Shown: positions 7,939 through 18,263 of the stretch, one piece after another
How positions within the stretch are numbered: the stretch's first letter is position 1
Layout: every line of letters starts with the position of its first letter
Source of the DNA: Lodderomyces elongisporus
Taxonomy: Eukaryota; Ascomycota; Pichiomycetes; Serinales; Debaryomycetaceae
NCBI RefSeq assembly: GCF_030384665.1
Contig: NC_083676.1
Coordinates: 1,302,001-1,366,000, forward strand
DNA length: 64,000 nt
Reading direction: 5' to 3'
Notes under the pieces: model-generated
Seen by the model: the letters and a program-made list of their open reading frames with translations, nothing else
Database searches by the model: none
Told to the model about the DNA's origin: nothing
Translations under genes and position numbers: made by a program

Positions 7939-10719
7939 ATGGCAGATAAAACTGTAAGCGCTGCCACATCATTTTCCCTGGCTGTATCTACCGCAAAAGT
8001 TGCAACCGCAAGCACAAGTTCCACTACCAGTATTACTGAAACACCTGCATCAACACCTTTATCAGCATTTGTCGCCCCTTCTGCAAAGCAATCCTCGATA
8101 TCAGTTGCGGTTCGTGTACGACCTTTTACAACAAACGAAAACAATAAATTAATAAGAAATGACGATGATGAGATGCTCATGGGTGATGGGTGTTTGTCCA
8201 CGCCAACATCTCAGCAGCAATCTTCTAGTTCACAAAAAAAAGTTTTTGCTCCCATAGGGTTAAGGAAAATTATCAAGGTGGTTGATGATCGCATGTTAAT
8301 TTTTGATCCACCCGAAACAAACCCAATTGCCAAGATGCAAAAAAATGCTTTCCCCAATAGCTTTAAAGGATCAAGAATACGCGAGCACAAGTTTGTGTTT
8401 GATCGATTATTTGACGAAGACACGGCGCAGGATGAAGTTTACCACAATACTACAAAACCTTTATTGGATTCTGTTTTAGATGGGTACAATGCAACTGTTT
8501 TTGCGTACGGAGCAACGGGATGTGGAAAAACACACACTATTCTGGGCACACCTGAACAACCAGGTGTCATATTCTTAACAATGAAGGAGTTGTATGAAAA
8601 AATCAATGAGCTAAAAGATACAAAAATCATTGATGTTAGCCTTTCATACCTTGAGATTTACAATGAAACAATTAGAGACTTGCTTACACCTGAAACTGAT
8701 TTTAAAAAATTGATTATACGCGAGGATTCAAACCAAAAGATTTCAGTTTCGAATTTATCGACACATCGTCCAAACTCCGTTGACGAAGTTATGGAACTTA
8801 TTCTCAGAGGGAATATGAATCGTACCTCCAGTCCCACAGAGGCAAATGCCACATCAAGCAGATCGCATGCAGTGTTACAAATTAATGTTGTGCAAAAGAA
8901 TCGGACCGGGGATATCACCGAAGATCATACTTTTGCCACGTTGTCAATTATCGACTTGGCAGGTAGTGAACGTGCTGCAGCAACGAAAAATAGAGGTGCA
9001 AGACTTAACGAAGGCGCCAATATCAACAAATCATTATTAGCATTGGGCAATTGCATTAACGCGTTATGTGACCCACGGCGACGAAACCACGTACCGTATA
9101 GGGATTCAAAGTTGACGAGATTGTTGAAATTTTCACTTGGCGGCAACTGCAAAACAGTAATGATTGTATGTGTTTCGCCAAGCAGTCAACACTATGATGA
9201 AACATTGAATACTTTGAAATATGCGGACCGAGCAAAGGAAATCAAAACAAAAGTGATGAGAAACCAACAGAGTTTGGATCGTCATGTTGGCTCATATCTA
9301 AAAATGATTACTGAGCAGAAACTTGAGATTGAGGAATTACGAGCTAGAGAAGGTAAAGTTATTGAAATTGATCGAGAAAAGCAGGAAAAACTCCGCCACG
9401 AAGCATTTGTTTTATTACAAGAACAGATTGCTACCATAAAGCGCAATTTGTACAAAAACACCCAAGAAAGATGCAAGAAATGTCTTTTGCTTGCCAAAAG
9501 GAAGCTTTTGCTTCTTCAAAAAGTGCAAGTAGAGCAACTACTTTTGAATGCAAATAGCGGAATGTTGGAATCGAATCAAGAGTCCACCATTAGAGATTTA
9601 TGCGAACAAATTGTATCTAAATTGAACTCACAAATTCCAGAAATTGAAGAGCAGTATTCCCAACAGTATGAGGTTGATTATATCTTGGGAGATTCCGCAA
9701 TGCAAGGATTGAGTAAATTACAGAACGAGAAAGGCTGGACCGAGTACCATACCACAATTTACATGCAACAACTTGAAAACTTGAGCAAAGAAGTGCAAAT
9801 TGATCAATTGGTCAAGTCCCTGGCGTTATTTGACCAGTTGATTAGATCAATGTACGAGTTCATATATCTCGGTATAGAGGGAGAAATTGTAAATGTGTTG
9901 CAAAACTTGGTCAATGGCAATTTCGAAACCGCGCTACAATACCATGCTAGTGAATATATAAGAGAAAGACTTTGGTATCAGCAGCCATTAAATAATTCCG
10001 CACAGCATCCACTACAGCAACATGATTCTAATTCCCTAAGTTCTCTTCCATTAAAGAAACTTCGTGGTTTCAAAAATAACACGCATTCCTCTTCAAATAA
10101 GACATCGCCAACAAGAACATCACCTCTTAAGACATCGCCTACTAGAGCGTCGCCAACAAGATCATCACCAATGAAGCCACCGCTCAAACGTATAAAGAGC
10201 TCTCAGAATCGCAAAGCTAAAAAGGTTTTTAGATGGGGTGAAGGTGCTCAAACAACAGAAAATGTTGCACCAAATACAAAGGCTCCCGATGGCCCACAGC
10301 AGTTGCACCATCAGCATCAATCGCGGCAACAGCGGCAAATGGACTCGAGTTTTGATGACACTGTTGTAAACACTTCTGCACTGGCAATGCTCGATACACT
10401 AGAGCAAGGATCTCCTACAATAGATCACGTACTCGATTTGGATCTCCTGTTCAATCCTGTTTTGGAATCTCCTCAATCTCCGCAACCACCACAACTACAA
10501 TCAACAAATTTATTTGCCAAAAGTCCATTAAGCGAGAAACTGTCAAAGAATATACTGTGCCCCAACACAATTGGAGATGAACGTAATAAAGCAGAACAAA
10601 AAATGGAGCAGCTGAGCGGGCTGCTTGTAAATCGACGATTGAATGCGAGTTTAATTGAACTGCGAAGGCCCCTTTTGAATACACTGGCTGCATCGAGACT
10701 AACCCAAACTGAAGATTGA
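7939..10719 (+). CDS. KIP3: Kinesin-8 motor Kip3, microtubule plus-end depolymerase
   Basis: Plus-end-directed motor that walks on and shortens spindle and cytoplasmic microtubules, controlling spindle position and anaphase length. From the first ATG at 7939 it is 926 residues. The motor domain starts at about residue 52 (SISVAVRVRPF) and carries the P-loop GATGCGKT (191-198), switch I NATSSRSHA and switch II DLAGSERA. The neck and family-typical NQQSLDRHVGSYLKMITEQK segment follow, then coiled coil and a disordered tail. An insert of about 50 residues splits the first strand region of the motor, as usual in yeast Kip3. The tail holds five tandem S/T-P-x-K/R motifs (residues 722-746). The CTG at residue 202 reads Ser, matching the family's TISGTP. 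The frame is open for 50 codons upstream, but only from a TTG and through a tyrosine-rich repeat, so that part is left out. Confidence 0.92.
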   Translation: MADKTVSAATSFSLAVSTAKVATASTSSTTSITETPASTPLSAFVAPSAKQSSISVAVRVRPFTTNENNKLIRNDDDEMLMGDGCLSTPTSQQQSSSSQKKVFAPIGLRKIIKVVDDRMLIFDPPETNPIAKMQKNAFPNSFKGSRIREHKFVFDRLFDEDTAQDEVYHNTTKPLLDSVLDGYNATVFAYGATGCGKTHTILGTPEQPGVIFLTMKELYEKINELKDTKIIDVSLSYLEIYNETIRDLLTPETDFKKLIIREDSNQKISVSNLSTHRPNSVDEVMELILRGNMNRTSSPTEANATSSRSHAVLQINVVQKNRTGDITEDHTFATLSIIDLAGSERAAATKNRGARLNEGANINKSLLALGNCINALCDPRRRNHVPYRDSKLTRLLKFSLGGNCKTVMIVCVSPSSQHYDETLNTLKYADRAKEIKTKVMRNQQSLDRHVGSYLKMITEQKLEIEELRAREGKVIEIDREKQEKLRHEAFVLLQEQIATIKRNLYKNTQERCKKCLLLAKRKLLLLQKVQVEQLLLNANSGMLESNQESTIRDLCEQIVSKLNSQIPEIEEQYSQQYEVDYILGDSAMQGLSKLQNEKGWTEYHTTIYMQQLENLSKEVQIDQLVKSLALFDQLIRSMYEFIYLGIEGEIVNVLQNLVNGNFETALQYHASEYIRERLWYQQPLNNSAQHPLQQHDSNSLSSLPLKKLRGFKNNTHSSSNKTSPTRTSPLKTSPTRASPTRSSPMKPPLKRIKSSQNRKAKKVFRWGEGAQTTENVAPNTKAPDGPQQLHHQHQSRQQRQMDSSFDDTVVNTSALAMLDTLEQGSPTIDHVLDLDLLFNPVLESPQSPQPPQLQSTNLFAKSPLSEKLSKNILCPNTIGDERNKAEQKMEQLSGLLVNRRLNASLIELRRPLLNTLAASRLTQTED

Positions 10720-10730
10720 AAAGTGCCACA

Positions 10731-10770
10731 TATAGATATATAGATATAGATAGATAGATAGATATATCTA
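10731..10770 (+). repeat. (TAGA/GATA)n run just after KIP3
   Basis: Short TATAGA and GATA units begin 11 bases after the KIP3 stop; a probable 3' UTR element rich in TATATA-like hexamers. Confidence 0.75.
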
Positions 10771-10846
10771 TGTATAGGTTTATTTGTCTAAAAGAGTATA
10801 TCTTTTTGGGAAATGAATATTTCAAATAAAAAAAAAATCGTCGCAA

Positions 10847-10876
10847 TTTATTTATTTATTTATTTATTTATTTATT
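10847..10876 (+). repeat. (TTTA)n tetranucleotide run
   Basis: About seven TTTA units between the convergent 3' ends of KIP3 and the glycine-zipper gene. Confidence 0.85.
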
Positions 10877-10996
10877 GTTTGTAAAACCAAGAGAGTGAAA
10901 AAGTGAGAAGGCAGACTTTCTTCTTACCCTTTTCCCCTCCTTTCAACATGAAAAGCAAAAGAGTTTAATAGCTAAATAAAAATGTAATCAACAAAT

Positions 10997-11719
10997 TTAC
11001 CAACCTCCTTGACGACCACCTCTACCACCTTCCATTCTGTTACCATAATCGTTTTCATAGCGACCTTCATCACGACCTCCTTGACGTCCAAATCCTCCTG
11101 GGCCACCTTCCATTCTGTTACCGTAGTCACTTTCATAACGTCCCTCGCCACGGCCTCCATGAGGTCCATGACCACCTGGGCCACTTTCCATTCTGTTACC
11201 GTAACCTGTGTTGTAACCACCTTGACCGCCAAAACCTTCTCCTCTTCCACCAAAGTTGTCTTCTCTTCTTCCACCAAAATCATCTCTTCTGTCTCCGCCA
11301 TAGTTGTCATTTCTTCCACCATAGTTATCGTTTCTTCCGCTTTGACGGTCGTTATATCTGTCTTCTTGAGATGCAGAATAGCTTCCCAAACTTCCGCCAT
11401 GTCCGCCTTCTTCAGCACGGCCACCATGGTGTTTACCTTCTTGTCTGTGTTCTTTGTATTCGTCCTCTAATTTGTTAGCACCAATGGCACCACCAATTGC
11501 ACCCAACACAGAGCCCAATTTTCCGTGACTTTGACCACCAAGCTCGTGGCCACCGTAACCACCCAAAGCACCACCAGCGACAGTAGCGAGGAAACCACGG
11601 TCTTGGTCACCGCCTTGTCCACCATTACTATTGTTGTTGTTGTTGTTGCGGGATTGAGTTGATTGTTTTGGGTCGTATTGGGATTGGTCACCTGATGAGT
11701 AGAAATCGTTTGCTGACAT
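10997..11719 (-). CDS. Glycine-zipper protein with Gly/Arg/Asn repeats
   Basis: Not recognised as a named gene. The 240 residues begin MSANDFYSSGDQSQYD, then an Asn run, then a glycine-zipper segment (about 42-85: LATVAGGALGGYGG and LGSVLGAIGGAIGANK), with Gly/Ala every fourth residue as in proteins that pack into or near membranes. The second half is hydrophilic and Gly/Arg/Asp-rich, ending in two full and one partial copy of a 26-residue unit that starts YGNRME(S/G)GPGG. No signal peptide is visible. Fungal proteins of this build are often stress-induced and abundant; that is family knowledge, not shown here. The ATG at 11717-11719 is the only start that includes the N-terminal SANDFY region. 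Confidence 0.72.
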   Translation of the reverse strand: MSANDFYSSGDQSQYDPKQSTQSRNNNNNNSNGGQGGDQDRGFLATVAGGALGGYGGHELGGQSHGKLGSVLGAIGGAIGANKLEDEYKEHRQEGKHHGGRAEEGGHGGSLGSYSASQEDRYNDRQSGRNDNYGGRNDNYGGDRRDDFGGRREDNFGGRGEGFGGQGGYNTGYGNRMESGPGGHGPHGGRGEGRYESDYGNRMEGGPGGFGRQGGRDEGRYENDYGNRMEGGRGGRQGGW

Positions 11720-11785
11720 TGTTCAATTGATTAATTTTATTGGAGAATAATAAATAAGAATAGGAATTGGTAAAGTTAATTAAGC

Positions 11786-11825
11786 AAAAGAAAAGAAAAG
11801 AAAAGAAAAGAAAAGAAAAGAAAAG
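11786..11825 (+). repeat. (AAAAG)8 pentanucleotide repeat
   Basis: A pure run within 70 bases of the glycine-zipper ATG, so it lies in its 5' UTR or core promoter. Copy-number changes could alter expression (inference). Confidence 0.9.
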
Positions 11826-12442
11826 GTTCAGGAAAAGGTAAATTACATTGACGTTGGGTGTTGGAGATGAAGCTGAGTATTTATATTCAACACAAGTAAA
11901 GTGTTGCCAACAAATAGGATCAAGTTATGGGCGACGTCGAGCCAAATGCTTAAATTGCGGAGAGTTATTGTGCTATAACGTGTGAACATTCAAAACAAAT
12001 GCATCAAGGGGTGAAATTATATGCAATAATCATTTTTGATGCAGGCGATTGTGAGAGCTTGCGGACGCAAAAAAAAAAAAAAGAAAAAGAAAGAGAAAAA
12101 GAAACATGAAATTTTTGGTGAACTCTACACGAGGAAATAGATATACTGCTTAAAAGGTGGTAGTATCGAGAGAGATGGGATGGGACTAGGGGAGAAGGAA
12201 AGGGCAGGAGAAGAGGCCACGTTCAATTTCTAATCAAAGTTCTGGGTTATAAAGGTTTGTAGTGCTGCACTAAACGTGGATTTCGCAGTAGTGGACGAAG
12301 CTGTCAAGGAATTGTATCATCTGTTGTTCTTTGTTTTATTATTTTTATTTTGCAACAACGCCTCTCTTTGCTGCGTCCAATCCCCCCTGCCACCCCCCTC
12401 CCCCCTTTATTTTCTTTCCCACCTTAGAATGCAATACATTAA

Positions 12443-12444
<2 letters not shown>

Positions 12445-12471
<27 letters not shown>
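12445..12471 (+). repeat. (CA)13 microsatellite
   Basis: An uninterrupted CA run in the long intergenic region. Confidence 0.9.
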
Positions 12472-12473
<2 letters not shown>

Positions 12474-12918
12474 CTTCTCTCTAGTTCCTTAATCTTTGTC
12501 TTGGTGAAGTTTTCTCCCTTAAATGAAAGATACCACAAAAGTGTTGGATAGGAAGAAATGGGAAATCTAAAAGAAGGAGAGAGTTGGACCGATTCAATTC
12601 GAGTTTCAAATTAACAGGGGACATCTTTGTGCGAGTGAGTGAGTGAGTGTGGTCTTTTGTTTTGTATTTGTGTTTAATTCTTCTCTTTTCTTCTCTCTTC
12701 CTTTTCTTTTCGTTTCATCTAATTGTCACAGACCGATGTTGTTTCAATTATCGTTGACCTAAGTCCAATTCCAAGTCGAAAATTCAGAATCAATGTGGGC
12801 TTAGCCAAAATTTCAAATCTTTATTCTTCAACTTTCAAAGTCGTGATCATGAAGCTTGCTACGTCATTCCCCGGTTTTGTGTAGCATTGCTTACTCTACT
12901 CACACTGTTAATAGTCAA

Positions 12919-12950
12919 CAACACACACACACACACACACAAACACACAC
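12919..12950 (+). repeat. (CA)n microsatellite
   Basis: A CA run with one interruption near its end. Confidence 0.85.
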
Positions 12951-13509
12951 CGATAATAGTATTAAAATTCTTATATATATATTTTTATTTATTTATTTAT
13001 TTTTTTAATTTTTTCGCAGTTTTTCCTAATTGATATTTTCCATTCGATTGAGTTGTTTTCAATAGAATATTCTGGTGCGTACCTGGAACTATGCTCATGC
13101 TCGGTGGAAGGTTTAAGCTAAGCCATGGTAGAGGAAATGAGACTGAAAAACAACAACAACAACAGCAACAGCAAATAAGAAAACAATAATAATATTCTTG
13201 TTCTCGTGATTAGGTGACTTACGCCGTTTATAAAACTAGTTAATTCCTTGTATGGTGCCAACAAACTAATCCAATTTCGTATTTGTTTTTATCCTAATTA
13301 TACCATAGCTAACAACGGGGTTTTACTTTACGGAAAGATAAAGCAACATGAAAAAAAAAGGGACGAAAAAAGAAAATAGGTTTGTCTATTAATGAGGGTT
13401 TATTATTATTGTTATTATTACTATTCAATTTTTTTTTCTTTCTTTCCTTTTGTTTTGTTTTCCAATTGTGCATGGTTTTAGCACGGTGTATAAATATGTA
13501 TGTATAAAG

Positions 13510-13537
13510 ATATATATATATATATATATATATATAA
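13510..13537 (+). repeat. (TA)14 run in the CHS4 3' region
   Basis: About 180 bases past the CHS4 stop on the minus strand; a candidate polyadenylation efficiency element. Confidence 0.8.
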
Positions 13538-13631
13538 GGGGAGTAATCCTAATCTCCCACTGGGGTTTTTCCTACCAGCTTATGCGTCGAGAATAACATT
13601 TACTTTTCTCAGTTCTCACTTTCACCTTCCT

Positions 13632-13706
13632 GTTTTACTTCTTGATTTACTCCTTGTTTTACTCCTTGTTTCACTCCTTGATTTACTCCTTGTTTCACTC
13701 CTTGTT
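13632..13706 (+). repeat. Degenerate 12-base tandem repeat (CTCCTTGTTTCA type)
   Basis: About six 12-base units, varying between TTGATTTACTCC, TTGTTTTACTCC and TTGTTTCACTCC, end 9 bases before the CHS4 stop on the other strand. They would lie in the CHS4 3' UTR. Confidence 0.8.
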
Positions 13707-13714
13707 CTTATATT

Positions 13715-16093
13715 TTACATGATGACACAATCTCTCTTTTTCTGAGCCCCTGCAGCCCCTGCATCTCCGGTACCTGCTCTAGTCAGCTGTCCATTACTAC
13801 TTGCACCTACTCCATTGTAGCTGGGTTGGCCATAATTATTTGCAGATGCAAACTTACCTGACTTTTTCAATTTTTTTTGTATATTCTTTGCCAATTCACG
13901 GTCAGTCAACCTTGCAAGACTTTTCTCATCGCCATTCTCGGCAGCTTTTCTATACCACATTTGTGCCTCAGCAACATTCTTTACACATCCTATTCCCTTC
14001 TCAAAGAAATTTGCCAACGCAAACTGCGCCTTGGGCAAATTGCACAGCGCTGCCCTCTTGGCCCATTCAAACGCTTCGGCTTCATCCTTGGGCAAAAAAG
14101 GATCAGCGCCCACGAGATACCATGCACACATTGAAAGCATCGAGTGTGCATCACCACCCAACGCAGCTTGCGTATAGTAGTGTATGGATAAGTTGGAGTC
14201 TTGTGGGATAATATCATCGCCATACTCGTAATGCGAACCCAATATCGCGGCAGATTGAGTGTGCCCCAATGCTGCAGCTTGTGCGTATAGTTCGAGCGCA
14301 TACTTACGATCGGTAATAATGATGTCCTCGAATCCATTATAGTACAACTTGCCCAACTCAAATGGTGCTGCTGCCGTTAATTCTGTCGCAACATTAGTAG
14401 CACGTGTAAGCCATTTGATACCCATCTTCTTTGTATTCATATCGTTCGGCAACCCCATTCTTGAATAAAAGGAATATACTCCAAGTTTGTACATTGCTGC
14501 CGGGTGATTCTTGGCAGCAGCAATCTTCAAATACTCTACAGCTTTTCGTGCATCGCGACCGGTACCCAACCCTTCTTCATAGCAATACGAGGTACGGTAT
14601 GCACTTTCAACGTGTCCGTGTTTAGCAGCAGACTGGAACAAAATGAATGCTTCTCGATTATCAATTTTTTCCAATGCTCCAGAAGAATATGCGTCTCCCA
14701 ACAAATATTGAGCTTCGACATAACCTTTATCCGAGAGTTTCTTCAAGTAAAACACGGCTTCCTTTAAAAGTGATTTTTTCAACTTCTTTTCATTGCCTTC
14801 TAATTCAATATTTGAAAAGTCAATAGATTTATTTTTCTTATGAGCTTTGGAGTCCCTGTCCTTTGCGTCCATAGGTCCCTTTCTGGGAGAGTTGTTATAC
14901 AGAGGAGTGTTTTCGCCCGAGGATTGTGATGACAAAGTTGTGTTTGTGTTTGTGTTAGTATTTGTGTTTGCAGCTGTATTTCCAGCTGCATTTGCATTTG
15001 TCGAGTTATTGATATCCTGTCCCAAGAGCAATGCAGTTTGCAACATATACTGTGCATATTGGAACAAGACATTGGCATCGTTTGATTTTTTAGCATTTTT
15101 ACGATACAATTCCAATGTTTTGATTCTGGGCATTAAATGTTGCGAGTTGGAGCCGAGGTATTGCTGAATGACATTTTGGTTGAAATCAACCATTGATGCG
15201 TTGTCATTTCTCTCATAAAAGAAGGATGAGGTCGAGGATACCGAACGGCTGTGGCCAAACTTTCCCATTGGTGATGGCATGCTCAAGTTGTTTTCAGATC
15301 TGCTAAACATCTGGTTATCCAATGATAAGTTGTTTTGGTTGCTTGCTGTGGTGTTATTTGTGTTCAAGTTTAAGTTTGTGACTGATGATGCTGTTGACAA
15401 TGGGTTTGATGGTGGTGAAACCACAATGCTATCCTTGGAGTTGCCGAAAACTGGCGGTGGTGTCGATGAAGTTTCATACATGGGGTATGGCATGGTTGGT
15501 GATTTCACATTTACAGTTGAACCAATCTTTGGTGAGTGGTTAAATGGAGCAGTTTGTTCAAAAGTTTGAGTACGTACTGGTGAGATTTGGGCCGGTTGTT
15601 GTTGCTGTTGCTGCTGTTGTTGCTGCTGTTGTTGTTGAGGGATATAATGGTCGGATGTTGGTAGTTGTGGTGCTTGTTGTGTTTGTGACAAGTTGGGAAC
15701 CAAGTGTGGAGGAAAGTTGATATTAGAGCCGCTGTATTGGCTAAAAGCACCAGCACTTGCATTTCTCTGTTGTTGCTGTTGTGATGGTGGAGGCTCGTTG
15801 ACTGCCAATAGGCTTCTATATGGTTGTTGTTGTTGTTGTTGTTGTTGATATTGTTGCTCTTGCTCTTGCTGTTGCTGCTGTTGCAATTGCAGTTGCAGGT
15901 GATTGGAACCTTTGTTGTATGTGGATGTCATATGCATGTCTTCCAAGCCCGAGGTGACTTCAGTCATACTTGGCGAGCTATCTGATCTATCACTCTGGCT
16001 ATTAGTAACATTAAAGTCCAGTACCGGGTATGGTGGTGCTGATGACGAACTGCCCGATACCTGACGATATGGATGTTGTGAAGTTGTGCTCAT
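13715..16093 (-). CDS. CHS4: Chitin synthase III activator, Sel1-repeat protein with CaaX box
   Basis: Homologue of S. cerevisiae Skt5/Chs4, which binds and activates the Chs3 chitin synthase at the bud neck. The 792 residues comprise a long low-complexity N-terminus with several glutamine runs (within about 60-180), a Ser/Asn-rich linker, and from about residue 440 a tandem array of Sel1 (TPR-like) repeats: YLKKLSDKGYVEAQYLLGDAY, ILFQSAAKHGHVESAYRTSYCYEEG and onward to about 715. The protein ends RDCVIM, a CaaX box whose Met favours farnesylation; the same type of ending is known from Skt5. It is about 100 residues longer than its homologues through N-terminal expansion. Another family member, SHC1, is a less likely identity. 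The upstream region is 3 kb long, suggesting complex control. Confidence 0.92.
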   Translation of the reverse strand: MSTTSQHPYRQVSGSSSSAPPYPVLDFNVTNSQSDRSDSSPSMTEVTSGLEDMHMTSTYNKGSNHLQLQLQQQQQQEQEQQYQQQQQQQQPYRSLLAVNEPPPSQQQQQRNASAGAFSQYSGSNINFPPHLVPNLSQTQQAPQLPTSDHYIPQQQQQQQQQQQQQQPAQISPVRTQTFEQTAPFNHSPKIGSTVNVKSPTMPYPMYETSSTPPPVFGNSKDSIVVSPPSNPLSTASSVTNLNLNTNNTTASNQNNLSLDNQMFSRSENNLSMPSPMGKFGHSRSVSSTSSFFYERNDNASMVDFNQNVIQQYLGSNSQHLMPRIKTLELYRKNAKKSNDANVLFQYAQYMLQTALLLGQDINNSTNANAAGNTAANTNTNTNTNTTLSSQSSGENTPLYNNSPRKGPMDAKDRDSKAHKKNKSIDFSNIELEGNEKKLKKSLLKEAVFYLKKLSDKGYVEAQYLLGDAYSSGALEKIDNREAFILFQSAAKHGHVESAYRTSYCYEEGLGTGRDARKAVEYLKIAAAKNHPAAMYKLGVYSFYSRMGLPNDMNTKKMGIKWLTRATNVATELTAAAPFELGKLYYNGFEDIIITDRKYALELYAQAAALGHTQSAAILGSHYEYGDDIIPQDSNLSIHYYTQAALGGDAHSMLSMCAWYLVGADPFLPKDEAEAFEWAKRAALCNLPKAQFALANFFEKGIGCVKNVAEAQMWYRKAAENGDEKSLARLTDRELAKNIQKKLKKSGKFASANNYGQPSYNGVGASSNGQLTRAGTGDAGAAGAQKKRDCVIM

Positions 16094-16877
16094 AGTTTCT
16101 AAAAAGCAAAAAAAAAAAAAATTGTGTGTGTACTCTAGTGCTTTGAGACAATATATGGATGTGTATGAAGTGGAAAGCAGATGCTGATTAGGGACACTGG
16201 CAACGGTTTTGAATGAATAGATGTGGTTGTTCCTTACTGTTTCTGACTACTATCTTCCTTTCCTTTCCTTTGTTTTTTTTTGGGGGGGGGATCTTTCTTT
16301 ATTTCCTTGTGTTGGGATACTTTTCAACTCTGTTCCACTAGACCAGTAGTACTTTTTCTTTTGTTTGTTCCTTTTTTTTTTTTGAGCTGTTTTTTGCTGT
16401 CAATAACCAGGATTCAAAGATCAGTCTAAAACACGGTGTATGGTATGGTGTTTTGTTGACTGTGAGTTTCGAAAAGCAAAGCAGAGAAAGCAGGAAAATA
16501 AAAAAAATGAATAAAAAAAAAATAAAAAATAAAAAATAAAAAAAAAATAAAAAAAGAAAGAAAAGAAGGAAAAGAAAGAAAGGAGAGAACAGAAAGGGGG
16601 ACGTGTGACAGTGGTGAAATTGATCTGGTTTATGCGTCTACCTGTTGCTCGGTTGGTCTTTTTAATATGTGTTGTACCTCGACCAGTCTAGTGGGAGTTC
16701 TCTGATTGTGTATATGAATAAATGGATGAGCTAAGGATGAACCAAGATATGAAGTAGTGATCCAGCAAAGTCAACGTCCTTTTTATGGCTAAAAAAGAAA
16801 TAAGAGTAGGAACTGATGGATCAAAGAGAAATTGGTTTGTCTTCAAGTGTTACAATTTTTTAGAATTTGTTACCTCG

Positions 16878-16892
16878 TGAATCAATTTTTTA

Positions 16893-16923
<31 letters not shown>

Positions 16924-16975
16924 TTATTTTTTATTTATTTTTTATTTATTTTCTATTTATTTTTTATTTATTTTC
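16878..16975 (+). repeat. (ATTTTT)n-like block
   Basis: Nearly 100 bases of TTTTA/TTTTTA units in the CHS4 upstream region. Confidence 0.75.
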
Positions 16976-17585
16976 ATTCTGCCTTTGGTAGAAATGTCTC
17001 CACTGTTGGATTGCAACTGTTTCTCTCATAACACTATGCCATCTATTCTACGTCCTATACATCTTACTGTGCATCGTGTGTCTCTCTGTGTGTGTGGGTG
17101 TGGCCCTTTGTTCCATGGTGTCTCTTTCGGAACTATTTTTATCTTTTTATCTCCTTTTACTTTTACCTTTTACCTTTTGTTTATTTTTATTTTTATTTTT
17201 ATTTTTATTATTTATATTTATTAATAGATTCGGACATGCTAGTATTTTATTCTTACATTTCTGTGTCTGAGAGTATACTGAAAGTATATACTGCAGACAG
17301 TGTCTGATTCCTGTGTGTGTCTTTTTACCAAGTATTTTTTTTTTTTTCAAGCGTCACTTTTATAAAGAAATATTCTTTTTTGTCGTGTAGAATCTCTCTG
17401 CACAGCATTGGGTGGGGAGGGGGGAGTGTGTGTGGTTAGAAAGGGAAAAAATGGAACGGCACCAACAATACCACTATACTTTAATCGAAAACTATCACCG
17501 GTTCTTTAAAGCATGTATTTGATGATGGGTACCAAGTCAGAGCACTAGACTTTGTCATGAACACACTAGGAGGTGGAAGGTATGA

Positions 17586-17612
17586 GTATATATATATATA
17601 TATATATATATA
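17586..17612 (+). repeat. (TA)13 microsatellite
   Basis: A pure TA run in the CHS4-UBC6 intergenic region. Confidence 0.85.
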
Positions 17613-18263
17613 AGCATTTGTCTGATGAAGGGATTCAAACTGAGAAGTACACAACTATGGCTTCAAGTTTCAAAAAAAAAAAATAAGGAAATAAAAATAA
17701 ATAGACAAGACAGACAAAATGTCTGTTTCTCGTATTCTGTGTCTGTTTCCTGTATTTAATTTTTTTTATTTTATTTTTTTGTGTGTCTGAATGATCTTTT
17801 TGCACTATTTTTGCACTCTTTTAGATTTCATTATTTCTCGTGTCTCTAAAGAGTATTTGCTGTTTGTGAAATAAAGAGAGAGATCCTTGACAATAATAAG
17901 CTTTTGACTTTTAGTATATATATATATATATTTTTCTTAATTACATTCTACAAAGATGATTGGAACTCTATAATGTATTTGATGTTGTTTACCAACACTG
18001 CTTCACTTTCACCAGGACATTTTGAATATGGCTACTCAAGTATTTCTAGAGCTTTGGTTGTGTTCATACACACTTTATATATATATATATACATTGCATC
18101 TTTTGTATATTAGGCTACGTCACATCACAAGTATGAGAGAAACCCTAGCAATTTCTAGACTGCTAGGGAAAGTACCAATATTCCTTGACTTTATACTATA
18201 TGTCCTTCTGTTTCCACATCTTTTACTATATTGGTTCTAAGCCCACACACGTCAATTGTCTTC

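Larger units (their letters stand above)
11720..13714. other. Two-kb intergenic: promoter of the glycine-zipper gene and 3' region of CHS4
   Basis: No convincing gene. It contains an (AAAAG)8 run at 11786-11825, (CA)n runs at 12445-12471 and 12919-12950, a (TA)n run at 13510-13537, and a degenerate 12-base tandem repeat at 13632-13706. Open frames are short and low-complexity. Confidence 0.6.

Noticed and set aside
12276..12551. 91-codon open frame with hydrophobic stretch
   Set aside because: Crosses a (CA)n repeat and C-rich tract; no family resemblance, non-ATG-like context.
16832..17224. 130-codon Phe/Ile/Tyr-rich frame
   Set aside because: Produced by the (ATTTTT)n block; not a membrane protein.
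17625..17645. Possible tRNA B box on the minus strand (GTTTGAATCC)
   Set aside because: The invariant C56 is replaced and no A box lies at the right distance.
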